In this document: positions 1 to 6,511 of the stretch, piece after piece
Numbering within the stretch: the stretch's first letter is position 1
Layout of the letters: the number at the start of each line of letters is the position of its first letter
Source of the DNA: Gp13-AA77 sp036521995
Lineage (GTDB): Bacteria > Acidobacteriota > Terriglobia > UBA7540
Direction of reading: 5' to 3'
NCBI GenBank assembly: GCA_036521995.1
Contig: DATDGR010000256.1
Coordinates: 1-7,306, forward strand
DNA length: 7,306 nt
Position numbers and translations under genes: made by a program
The notes under the pieces: model-generated
Database searches by the model: none
What the model saw: the letters and a program-made list of their open reading frames with translations, nothing else
What the model was told of the DNA's origin: nothing

Positions 1-447
1 GATCTGGTCGAAAGGCGCCACGAGCGGTTCGATTTCATCCTCGTAGAGAAGGAGTGCCAGATAAGCGGTGGTCATCTTTCCGGGCACGGCCACCCGCTTG
101 CCGCGGAGCCCGTCGGGCCCAAGCGATCCATGACCGACCACGATGGGACCGTATCCATCGCCGAAGCTCGCCCCTGAAGGCAGAAGGACGTATTTGTCCG
201 CCAGATAGGCGTAAGCGTGGAATGAGACCGCAGTGATGTCGTAGACGGCTTCGCGCGCTTTCTCGTTGAGACTCTGGATGTCTTCGAGCACGTGAAGGAA
301 TCTGAGGCTGTCGGCCCGAACCTTGCTGGTAGCCAAGGCATAGAACATGAAGGCGTCGTCGGAGTCGGGGCTGTGCGCCAGCTTCAGTTCGAGCACTTTC
401 CCATCACCACGAGGGCGCGGGGTTCGTCGAGCGAAACTCTTTAACAT
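1..447 (-). CDS. mqnD: MqnD-like 1,4-dihydroxy-6-naphthoate synthase, partial (N-terminal 149 residues)
   Basis: MqnD converts cyclic dehypoxanthine futalosine to 1,4-dihydroxy-6-naphthoate in the futalosine route to menaquinone, in the cytoplasm; its fold resembles periplasmic binding proteins. The frame is open from 447 to the left edge without a stop. Seen: LKLAHSPDSDDAFMFYAL (residues 21-38), the family's N-terminal SPxxDDxFxFxAL signature; VLEDIQSLN (53-61); GYGPIVV (98-104); and VPGKMTTAYLALLLY (121-135), the ligand-loop region with paired threonines. These match the order and spacing I recall for Thermus MqnD, about 280 residues long, so roughly half is missing. The ATG at 447 has no clear Shine-Dalgarno, and residues 1-17 are basic and unconserved, so the GTG at 396 is a plausible alternative start. 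The gene is divergent from the TPR gene. It could be an MqnA/MqnD-type binding protein of other function, but the motifs favour MqnD. Confidence 0.85.
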   Translation of the reverse strand, partial: MLKSFARRTPRPRGDGKVLELKLAHSPDSDDAFMFYALATSKVRADSLRFLHVLEDIQSLNEKAREAVYDITAVSFHAYAYLADKYVLLPSGASFGDGYGPIVVGHGSLGPDGLRGKRVAVPGKMTTAYLALLLYEDEIEPLVAPFDQI

Positions 448-509
448 GGCTTTGGAAATTTAGCGGCCTATTTCGCGAAACGTATCCTAGCACGGGTTTC
501 CGACCACCC

Positions 510-538
510 ACAATTGGCTAGCTGGTTAACCCTGTCAA
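510..538 (-). promoter_or_regulatory. candidate sigma-70-type promoter for the mqnD homologue
   Basis: Read on the minus strand there is a perfect TTGACA (538-533), then 17 bases, then AATTGT (515-510). The -35 is ideal but the -10 matches TATAAT at only three of six positions. A second weak candidate, TTGTGG (516-511) / 18 bases / TAGGAT, lies nearer the gene. Either would give a leader of tens of bases upstream of 447. Inferred from consensus alone. Confidence 0.25.
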
Positions 539-607
539 GCCACTTAAGAATGTAACTTTCGAATGTGCCCCTCAGTAGTAACTTTTAACGTGTCTCCATT
601 CGTTAAC

Positions 608-637
608 TGGAAATTCCCACCATATTCAGATTATGAT
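608..637 (+). promoter_or_regulatory. candidate sigma-70-type promoter for the TPR operon
   Basis: TGGAAA (608-613) and TATGAT (632-637) are separated by 18 bases, matching the -35 and -10 consensus at four and five of six positions. They lie in a locally AT-rich stretch (about 540-640) and would place transcription start near 644, about 75 bases before the ATG at 719. This fits translation starting at 719, since an upstream start at 563 would lie outside the transcript. Confidence 0.35.
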
Positions 638-707
638 ACGTTGCAACTCCGCCCGCGAGGGTGGGCCCGCAGTTTTGGGGGCTTAAGACGGAATCCGCCG
701 GAGCCGC

Positions 708-711
708 GGAG
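708..711 (+). promoter_or_regulatory. ribosome binding site that decides the TPR gene start
   Basis: GGAG lies 7 bases upstream of the ATG at 719. The reading frame is also open back to an ATG at 563, but only 719 has a Shine-Dalgarno and is followed at once by a signal peptide. Confidence 0.6.
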
Positions 712-718
712 CAACCGC

Positions 719-2923
719 ATGCTGCCTGGTGTTTCAGTCCTGCTTGTCGCCGTGAGCCTTGGCTGGGCCCAGTCGCCGGCCGACCGCCCGGCACCTTCCC
801 CACAGCACCGCACCGGGACGCCCAATGCGGGAGCGCACGTAGCTCCGGGCGCTGCCAAACACCTCAGCCAGGGCGACGCTCTGGCCGAGCAGGGTGATGT
901 TAATGGCGCCATCGCCGAGTACCAGGAAGCGGCCCGCCTGAGCCCGCGCTCGGCGGAGGCTCACAGCCGCCTGGCCGGCTTGCTGGCGGTTAAGTTGGAT
1001 TATGACGGCGCCATCGCCGAGTACCGGCAAGCCTCGGCCCTTGAGCCGGATCTCGCGGAAGCCCACCATGGCCTCGGACACGCCTTGGCCGCCAAATCGC
1101 AGTGGCGGGACGCCATCGCAGAGTACGAAGAGGCTCTGACTCTTCAGCCTGACCTCCCTGAGCTCAATCGGGATCTTGGCTTCGCGTTCAGATCCACGGG
1201 TCAGAATGATGTGGCGGCGCAGCAATTCCGCCGAGCCCTGGCGGCCCAGCCCGATGACGCCGAGGCACACTTCGGCTTGGCCGGCGCCTTGCGTAGCCAC
1301 GGAGACTACTCCGCCGCCAGCACCGAGTACCGCGCGGCCCTCAGCGCGAAACCCACCTACTGGGAGGCACACTACGAGCTAGGTAGCGATCTCTATCGCG
1401 AGGGTGACTTCGAGGGGGCGCGGCGGGAGTTTCAAGCTGTTCTTACCCTAAAGCCGGACGTCTCCACCGCGCGGGACTGGCTGGGCGGCGTGCTGCAGGC
1501 TGAGGGCGACCTTGACAATGCCGCCAGCCAATACCAGGAGGCGCTTAAGCTGAATGCCGATGACCCGGTCGCGCATTATGACCTCGGCTTGATTTTAGGC
1601 GAGAAAGGCGAGTGGGAACAGGCGGCGGCTGAGTACCGGTCCGCAGCACGCCTCACGCCGAGCGACCCTGAGGCCTCCAACAACCTGGCCAACGCCCAAG
1701 GCCGCGGGGGCGATCTCAACGCTGCTATAGCCGAATACGGAACCGCGATTGGGCTGCGGCCGGACGATCCCAGGACTCACGCCAATCTGGCCGCAGCCTG
1801 GGCCGCCAAGGGCGACCTCGCCGCCGCGGTGCGGGAGTATCGGGAGGCTCTGCGCCTCCGGCCGGAAGACGCTGAGACTCACCACGACCTGGCTCGGGCC
1901 CTGGAAGCCCAGGGTCGCTTGAACGATGCGTTGGCGGAGTACCAGGAGGTCCTGCGCCTGAAGCCGGCGAGCGCCGAGTTCCATGAAGAGTTCGGGCGCT
2001 TCTTCGCCCTGAGCCACAAGACTCAGGACGCCCTCGGACAGTTTCAGGAGGCGGTGCGATTGGAGCCGGACAGCGCCCGTCTTCTGGCTGATTTTGCGTG
2101 GACGCTGGCCGCCAGCGGCGATGCCGATAAGGCGGCGGCGCGGAACCAGGAGGCTCTGAAACTCGAGCCGAGTGATCCCATCGTGCCCATCCTGCAAAAC
2201 AATCTGGGAGTTGTTCTGGCTGCCCAGGGGCGGACGGAAGCAGCCCTGAACCGATACCGGGAGGCTCTGCGCCTGAATCCCAAGTTGGCCGAAGCCCACC
2301 ACAACCTGGGCAACGCTCTCAAGCGGCTGGGAGACTTCGACGCCGCAACCGCCGAGTACGCCCAGTCTCGGGCGCTCAGGACAGCCTACCCTGAGGCCGA
2401 CTACGATCTTGGGAACGCGCTGGCCGCCCAAGGGGATTTGGCAGGGGCAGTCCAAGCCTACCAAGAGGCCGTGCGCCTCAAACCCGATCTCGCCCTCGCA
2501 TGGCTTAATCTCGGAGCCTACCTCGAAAAGAAGGATGACCTGGAAGGCGCCAAAGCCGGATACCAGCAGGCCTTACGCCTCAACCCCGGCGATGCCCGGG
2601 CGCATTACGATCTGGCGCTGCTGCTGCTTCAGCAGGGGGATCTGGACAACGCTCTAACGGAGTACCGGGAGGCCGAGCGGTTGCGGCCCGAGATCCAAAT
2701 ACCCGAGAACAATACCGGAGAGCCGCTCACGGCGGACGAAGCGCTCGATGATGCCGTCCTGACACCGCGGCCTCCGTTGGGCTCGAACACTGAGGATGCT
2801 CCTGTCCATCTGGCTTCCGAGCTTGCGCCTTCCCCGACGGCAATCGCCCCGAAGCCAGATCAAGCCTCTCAGTCGGCCGCAGCACCTAACGGTCTCTCTT
2901 TGGGCCAAAAGCACCAAGAGTGA
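719..2923 (+). CDS. secreted tetratricopeptide-repeat protein with 18 TPRs (734 residues)
   Basis: TPRs form a right-handed solenoid that binds other proteins; no enzymatic domain is visible, so an envelope scaffold or adaptor role is inferred. The protein starts with a signal peptide (about residues 1-18, MLPGVSVLLVAVSLGWAQ), then a Pro/Ala-rich linker. Eighteen consecutive TPRs occupy residues 47-661, almost all exactly 34 residues, each with A-H-x-x-L near the start, G-D at the turn, E-Y mid helix B and L-x-P near the end. Only repeat 13 differs (37 residues). A 73-residue Pro/Ala/Ser-rich, low-complexity tail follows. The start at 719 is chosen for its GGAG site and signal peptide; the upstream 52 codons from 563 look non-coding. 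It is the first gene of a likely two-gene operon with the TPR/LolA-like gene 20 bases downstream. Length and repeat regularity are typical of Acidobacteriota proteins of unknown role. Confidence 0.9.
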   Translation: MLPGVSVLLVAVSLGWAQSPADRPAPSPQHRTGTPNAGAHVAPGAAKHLSQGDALAEQGDVNGAIAEYQEAARLSPRSAEAHSRLAGLLAVKLDYDGAIAEYRQASALEPDLAEAHHGLGHALAAKSQWRDAIAEYEEALTLQPDLPELNRDLGFAFRSTGQNDVAAQQFRRALAAQPDDAEAHFGLAGALRSHGDYSAASTEYRAALSAKPTYWEAHYELGSDLYREGDFEGARREFQAVLTLKPDVSTARDWLGGVLQAEGDLDNAASQYQEALKLNADDPVAHYDLGLILGEKGEWEQAAAEYRSAARLTPSDPEASNNLANAQGRGGDLNAAIAEYGTAIGLRPDDPRTHANLAAAWAAKGDLAAAVREYREALRLRPEDAETHHDLARALEAQGRLNDALAEYQEVLRLKPASAEFHEEFGRFFALSHKTQDALGQFQEAVRLEPDSARLLADFAWTLAASGDADKAAARNQEALKLEPSDPIVPILQNNLGVVLAAQGRTEAALNRYREALRLNPKLAEAHHNLGNALKRLGDFDAATAEYAQSRALRTAYPEADYDLGNALAAQGDLAGAVQAYQEAVRLKPDLALAWLNLGAYLEKKDDLEGAKAGYQQALRLNPGDARAHYDLALLLLQQGDLDNALTEYREAERLRPEIQIPENNTGEPLTADEALDDAVLTPRPPLGSNTEDAPVHLASELAPSPTAIAPKPDQASQSAAAPNGLSLGQKHQE
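857..2701 (+). repeat. 102-base coding repeat array (18 TPR units)
   Basis: The TPR solenoid is also visible as a degenerate 102-base periodicity in the DNA. For example a 19-base string beginning GGCGCCATCGCC occurs at 905-923 and again at 1007-1025, exactly 102 bases apart. CGGGAGGCTCTGCGCCT occurs at 1841-1857 and 2258-2274, an offset of 417 bases, that is four units plus the 9 bases inserted in unit 13. Most copies have diverged, so this is an old array with some near-identical neighbours. Confidence 0.85.
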
Positions 2924-2943
2924 GAGGGCCGGACGATCAAGCG

Positions 2944-4869
2944 ATGAGAGCGAGGGCAAAATGCGCCGGGCTGGTCGCCGCTATGATCTTGAGCCTCGCG
3001 GCGAGCTGTCTGTGGGGGCAAGGTTCAGTCAGCAAACCGTCCTCTGCCCTAAGTCCAAAGGCTCAGAACTGGCAAATCAGCGGCCGCGTGCTGACCATTC
3101 ACGGGAAGGGCGTGGCCGCCGCCGAGGTCGAGATCAGTCTGCCGGGCGAGAAGCACCCTCTGCGAAAGGTTAAGACGGACGACCGCGGCAGTTTTCAAGT
3201 GAGTTTCCTGGCCAGCTCGGGTCGACCGGGCCGAACCGAGGTGATGCTCAACGCGAGCTGCGAAGGCTATCTTGACGCTCAGGATACGATCGAGCTTGAA
3301 TCAGACCGCGCTGCGGGCACGGTAGATCTCGTTGTGCAGAGGGAGCCTGAGGACCCCCACCTGCTATCGTGGGACGATCTCGTCGCGGCGCTCCTGCCTC
3401 GGCTGCGAACGCCGGTGACCGCAGCCTTGCTCGGCGGAGCCGGGCTCCAGCAATTCAACCTGGGCCTGCGGCTGCTCGATCAGAGCAGGCCGGCGGAGGC
3501 CGCTTCCGTCTTTGCCGGATTGGCCCGGCGCAACCCTGCCTCCATTGAACTAAGAACACTCGCGGGCCTGGCCGGCCTTGAAGCCGGCGGCTGGGGCAGC
3601 GCAACCTCCGAACTTAGCCAGGCAGCACATCTCGCCGCGACGGCCCAGGGCAAGGCCCGGATGGCGGAACCGTTCGTCGCGCTCGGGGTGCTCGAGACGT
3701 GGCGGGGTGAATTCGGAAAGGCCGAACTGTCGTTTCTCCAGGCGCTCGAGATCAGGCCCGATGACGCGCTCGCGCTCCAGGAGCTTGGGCGTGCTTTTTT
3801 GCTTCAGGGCAAGATCGAGGCGGGCGATCATTATTTTGAAAGAGCTCTCGCTCATGGTGGCAGTGCGGACCTGCACTTGCTCCGCGCCCAGGCTCTCGTG
3901 GAGATGGGTCAGCCGGAGAAGGCGCAGCAACAGATGGACGCCTATCTCGACGGCCGCAAGCCGAAGCAATTACCCCTGGGGCCGCGGTCCCTGTGGGTTG
4001 ACCTGACCAGGCGAATCGATCTCGAACTGGCCGGCGGCGGCGCCACCTTAGTCGATCGCAGCCCGGCCGACCTCACCGGCTCCTTTCAGGAATTAAAAGG
4101 CCTCACGCCAGCGGCCGACCAACGTGCGCTCGAATCCATCCTGGAGAAGGTCGGAGAAAACGTGCGATCGCTCTTCGAGGACTTTCCCAACACCAGTTCG
4201 ACCGAAGAGATCAACATGGAGCGCCTCCATCCCGGCGCAAAAACGGCCAGTTCCTTGGACCAGAGCTTCGAGTATCTGATGGTGAATGCAACCGACGAAA
4301 ACGGCCTGCGCCTGAACGAATACCGCACCGACAAGGACGGCCGCCCCGCCATACCCGGAAAAGCCGACGAAGACTTCATGGTAACCAAAGGCTTCGCTTC
4401 CACTCCCCTGGTCTTCTATCCAGACTGGCAGGACGGCTGCAATTTCCGGCTCCTCGGACGTCAGCCGCTCGACGGTCATGACGCCTTGGTGATCGCTTTC
4501 GCGGAGCGTCCGGCCCGCGCCAGGATGCTGGAAGAATTCGTGTCGCGTGACCGCACCGCCGTGGTCCTGGTGCAGGGACTGGCCTGGGTGGACCCAGGCA
4601 ACTTCAGGATTATGCGCATGCGGACCATGCTGCTGAAGCCGGAGCCGGAGATCCGGCTCGATGACCAGACCACGGATGTGCACTACGCCGAAGTCCGCTT
4701 CAAGGCTAAGGAGCAGGCCCTGTGGCTGCCCCAGGAGGTCTCGGTGACCGTGCACTGGAACGGCCGGATCTACCGCAACCGGCACCGTTACACGGACTAT
4801 GAGCTCTTCCAGGTAAGAACCCGCGATCAGGTCAAGGCGCCGAAGCCTTCAAAGGCCACTGAAAACTGA
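2944..4869 (+). CDS. exported protein: carboxypeptidase-regulatory-like domain, TPRs and LolA-like C-terminal domain (641 residues)
   Basis: Domains in order: signal peptide (about 1-26, basic MRARAK then a hydrophobic stretch); a carboxypeptidase-regulatory-like beta-sandwich (about 43-132, ISGRVLTIHGKGVAAAEVEI... with DDRGSF); several TPR units (about 166-337, e.g. GEFGKAELSFLQALEIRPDD); and a C-terminal beta-rich domain (about 395-625) resembling LolA/outer-membrane lipoprotein-sorting folds. Its motifs are FPNTSSTEEI (414-423), GFASTPLVFYPDW (483-495), LVQGLAWVDPGNFRIMRMRT (542-561) and LWLPQEVSVTVHWNGR (593-608). I recall this C-terminal domain from many Acidobacteriota proteins of unknown function. 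AASC at residues 19-22 fits a loose lipobox, so it may be a lipoprotein. The start is uncertain: ATG 2944 gives a compact signal peptide, while GTG 2920 overlaps the upstream stop by 4 bases; neither has a strong Shine-Dalgarno. A role in envelope assembly or cargo handling with the upstream TPR protein is inference. Confidence 0.8.
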   Translation: MRARAKCAGLVAAMILSLAASCLWGQGSVSKPSSALSPKAQNWQISGRVLTIHGKGVAAAEVEISLPGEKHPLRKVKTDDRGSFQVSFLASSGRPGRTEVMLNASCEGYLDAQDTIELESDRAAGTVDLVVQREPEDPHLLSWDDLVAALLPRLRTPVTAALLGGAGLQQFNLGLRLLDQSRPAEAASVFAGLARRNPASIELRTLAGLAGLEAGGWGSATSELSQAAHLAATAQGKARMAEPFVALGVLETWRGEFGKAELSFLQALEIRPDDALALQELGRAFLLQGKIEAGDHYFERALAHGGSADLHLLRAQALVEMGQPEKAQQQMDAYLDGRKPKQLPLGPRSLWVDLTRRIDLELAGGGATLVDRSPADLTGSFQELKGLTPAADQRALESILEKVGENVRSLFEDFPNTSSTEEINMERLHPGAKTASSLDQSFEYLMVNATDENGLRLNEYRTDKDGRPAIPGKADEDFMVTKGFASTPLVFYPDWQDGCNFRLLGRQPLDGHDALVIAFAERPARARMLEEFVSRDRTAVVLVQGLAWVDPGNFRIMRMRTMLLKPEPEIRLDDQTTDVHYAEVRFKAKEQALWLPQEVSVTVHWNGRIYRNRHRYTDYELFQVRTRDQVKAPKPSKATEN

Positions 4870-4888
4870 TCTGCGCCCTTCACGTAAA

Positions 4889-4960
4889 CCGGACCGCCGA
4901 GCGGCCCGATCCCCGTTGCCTGCCGCGCGCGTTGAAGGGCCCAGCATCCGCGCTGGCTTC
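4889..4960. terminator. weak hairpins between convergent genes, possible bidirectional terminator
   Basis: Two small stems lie between the convergent stops: 4891-4897 with 4901-4907 (seven positions, one A-C mismatch, three-base loop) and CCAGC 4941-4945 with GCTGG 4952-4956 (six-base loop), the latter extendable past a three-base bulge by GAAG/CTTC. Neither is followed by a T run on either strand, so factor-independent termination is doubtful. Confidence 0.25.
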
Positions 4961-4965
4961 ACCAT

Positions 4966-5730
4966 TCAATAGAGCCGGAAAGTCACCTCGGTTATCAACC
5001 GCACGGGCACAGGCATCCCGTTGCGCGTGGCCGGCTTGAACTTCCAGGTCTTGACAGTTTCGATCGACTTTTGATCCAGCCCATAGCCGATGGGTTTATC
5101 CAGCTTGGCATCGGTGACGTCGCCGTTCGCGTCCACCACAATCGTGAGTTGGACAACGCCGGAGTACTTGGCCCTGCGGGCTTCGTCCGAGTACGCAGGA
5201 TTGGGATGGTAGACAGGAACCGGCGGCAAAACATCCCCGCCCACGGCGTAGATGGTGCCGCCCTTCAGGCCGGGGTCTTGAGATGAAGGTGAGACGCTCT
5301 GCCGGGCCCGCACCACGGCCTGATAAAGCTTGTCGCCAGCCCCCGCGATGCGCAAAGTGTCCAGGTCCTCGCTCGTGGGTTTGAAGTCGATTCCCCGCCG
5401 TTCGACCATGGCCGCCAGGTCGTCCTGGGGCGTTCCCCCGGCCAGAGCGTGCAGAAGCTGAGCCTTGCTCATCGGAGCCGGCGTGGCGGCCCGAAGAGCA
5501 TCGATCAGTACTTGCATGGCGCCTTCTGACCGCAGGATATCGATGTACCGGTCAGTGGGCTGGAAGTCGATGCCGCGTTCCGACACGACTTTGGCGATGC
5601 TTCCACTGTCCAGGCCACTCGTTACCAGATCGTCGACCTGGGTCTTGGTCAGGGGCTTCTGCACCTGTGCCAAGGCGACGGGCGTTGCGAAGCTCAACGC
5701 CAGCCATAGCATCGTCAGGAACTTCCTCAC
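4966..5730 (-). CDS. exported TonB C-terminal-domain protein with a duplicated 56-residue module (254 residues)
   Basis: TonB proteins transmit proton-motive force from ExbBD to outer-membrane receptors through their C-terminal domain. Here that domain is residues 176-254: NPAYSDEARRAKYSGVVQLT, V-D-x-x-G-x-V, SIETVKTWKFKPA and a final TEVTFRLY, all standard TonB-C features. Residues 1-21 are a signal peptide ending ALA-Q. In between, residues 27-82 and 87-142 are two aligned 56-residue copies sharing (E)RRGIDFxPT and a later D-x-LR...GA pattern. The GTG start at 5730 is chosen over the longer frame to 5823 because GGGGAGG (5744-5738) sits 7 bases upstream and the signal peptide follows. A true TonB has an uncleaved N-terminal anchor and a proline-rich linker; here the anchor looks cleavable and no such linker is seen, so energy transduction is uncertain. 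No ExbB, ExbD or receptor gene is in view. Confidence 0.85.
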   Translation of the reverse strand: MRKFLTMLWLALSFATPVALAQVQKPLTKTQVDDLVTSGLDSGSIAKVVSERGIDFQPTDRYIDILRSEGAMQVLIDALRAATPAPMSKAQLLHALAGGTPQDDLAAMVERRGIDFKPTSEDLDTLRIAGAGDKLYQAVVRARQSVSPSSQDPGLKGGTIYAVGGDVLPPVPVYHPNPAYSDEARRAKYSGVVQLTIVVDANGDVTDAKLDKPIGYGLDQKSIETVKTWKFKPATRNGMPVPVRLITEVTFRLY

Positions 5731-5737
5731 CTTTTGG

Positions 5738-5744
5738 CCTCCCC
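5738..5744 (-). promoter_or_regulatory. ribosome binding site that decides the TonB-like gene start
   Basis: GGGGAGG on the minus strand, 7 bases before the GTG at 5730. It is a near-ideal Shine-Dalgarno and rules for the GTG over the upstream ATG at 5823. Confidence 0.75.
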
Positions 5745-5936
5745 GTGTGTGATGCCGTGCGCCGCGGTATTTCGCCTGCACCAGCGCCCGCCCGAAGGAA
5801 ACGGAGCTTTTCAATCTTATCACTGTGGTCGGCCTGGTGTCGCGCCCTTGAGCCTGGTCGCGATGAAAGGACCGCGCGCGTCCATAAACTATTGATCGAC
5901 CGAGAGTTCACTGCCAATTTCGGCCTTGCCCCCGTT

Positions 5937-6150
5937 TTGGCTTTGGCGCTTCCGGCTTCACATCGTCCCATCGGCCTGCATTTCATTGATTCGAAGTGAC
6001 TTATTTGAATCATAGCTGCAAAATCCGGAGGGACGCTTTTGGCTTTGGGTGTAGCCCTTGTTTGGTTGATTCTAAAGCACTTCTTGGCTTTGGTCTAGCC
6101 CCCCCGGCTTTAGTCTATGTTATTTATTCTAAAAGACATCTTGGCTTTGG
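5937..6150 (+). repeat. degenerate intergenic repeats built on TTGGCTTTGG
   Basis: TTGGCTTTGG occurs exactly at 5937-5946, 6039-6048, 6084-6093 and 6141-6150. The units starting at 6039 (45 bases) and 6084 (57 bases) share both their beginnings (TTGGCTTTGG, then a TAGCCC block) and their ends (TTGATTCTAAAGCACTTC at 6066-6083 and TTATTCTAAAAGACATC at 6124-6140). A more diverged copy of the end block, TTGATTCGAAGTGACTT, lies at 5986-6002. The spacing is irregular and there is no coding frame across it. Confidence 0.7.
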
Positions 6151-6447
6151 CACAAGGAATCTTTTTTTGACGGTCTGCCTCTTGCCGAGCGCCTTTCAAG
6201 CCTACGAGGCTAGGCTACTATAATCGGGAAGCCTCCCGCAGCCTCGGGGCATCGGCCTCTGATCAGTCATGGAGCCCCTTCTCCTTGGAACTATTCCCAT
6301 GTACGCATTAACCATACTAGAAAAGAGCGAATCCGTCAACCCTCCAGTTGCCTGGGGGTGGCTGCCTCGCGATCCGCCCCTTACCAAGGGAGTTAACCTG
6401 AACGCCCGCACAGAATAAACCCCGAGCCCCCAAGCGAGCAGAAACGT

Positions 6448-6494
6448 TATACTCCCCAAGCATTCGACCAACTCCGGCACCACACAGTGCTTGG
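6448..6494 (+). promoter_or_regulatory. candidate -10 element and leader stem for the IPT gene
   Basis: TATACT (6448-6453) matches the -10 consensus at five of six positions, though no good -35 lies 16-18 bases upstream. Just after it CCAAGCA (6456-6462) can pair with TGCTTGG (6488-6494) over a 25-base loop, so a transcript starting near 6460 would begin with a stem close to its 5' end. No known riboswitch class was recognised. Confidence 0.25.
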
Positions 6495-6503
6495 TAGGGC
6501 GAC

Positions 6504-6511
6504 AAGGGAGG
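6504..6511 (+). promoter_or_regulatory. ribosome binding site that decides the IPT gene start
   Basis: AAGGGAGG, 6 bases before the ATG at 6518. It is a strong Shine-Dalgarno and excludes the in-frame TTG at 6491 as the start. Confidence 0.75.

Larger units (their letters stand above)
5745..6503. other. long intergenic region without a convincing gene
   Basis: About 760 bases lie between the TonB-like and IPT genes. Open frames exist on both strands but their products look like random Arg/Ser/Pro-rich sequence and none shows a recognisable domain. The region contains a small dyad (TGATTC 5987-5992 / GAATCA 6007-6012 around the nested palindrome AAGTGACTT), the degenerate TTGGCTTTGG repeats (5937-6150), an isolated TATAAT (6219-6224) followed at once by the hairpin CGGGA-AGCC-TCCCG (6225-6238), and the putative leader of the IPT gene. 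It is AT-richer than the genes: 6121-6180 is 22 G/C of 60. Confidence 0.6.

Noticed and set aside
72..341. A complete minus-strand 89-codon frame near the left edge
   Set aside because: It lies in a different frame from the MqnD homologue, which has family motifs along its whole length on the same strand.
563..718. A 52-codon N-terminal extension of the TPR protein from the ATG at 563
   Set aside because: The signal peptide begins at 719 with a GGAG site 7 bases upstream, and the extension covers AT-rich promoter-like sequence.
734..1372. A long minus-strand open frame (212 codons) inside the TPR gene
   Set aside because: It is the antisense of the repetitive GC-rich TPR array. Its product shows only a mirrored repeat pattern and no domain, and the plus-strand frame has clear TPRs.
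1595..2464. A minus-strand open frame of 289 codons inside the TPR gene
   Set aside because: Same reason: a codon-usage shadow of the 102-base array, with no start signals or recognisable domain.
5731..5823. A 31-codon extension of the TonB-like protein to an ATG at 5823
   Set aside because: The GTG at 5730 has a near-ideal Shine-Dalgarno and directly precedes the signal peptide; the extension is arginine-rich and would bury it.
5937..6150. CRISPR array
   Set aside because: The shared word is only about 10 bases, unit lengths vary (102, 45 and 57), the spacer-like parts are themselves related, and no cas gene is present.
6138..6168. A possible intrinsic terminator: weak stem TCTTG/CAAG-A followed by a seven-T run
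   Set aside because: The stem is about five pairs with a bulge and low G/C, and no plus-strand gene lies upstream to be terminated.
6219..6238. Perfect TATAAT followed by a CGGGA/TCCCG hairpin as a promoter
   Set aside because: No -35 element lies 15-19 bases upstream, no extended -10 TG is present, and no gene begins within a plausible distance downstream.
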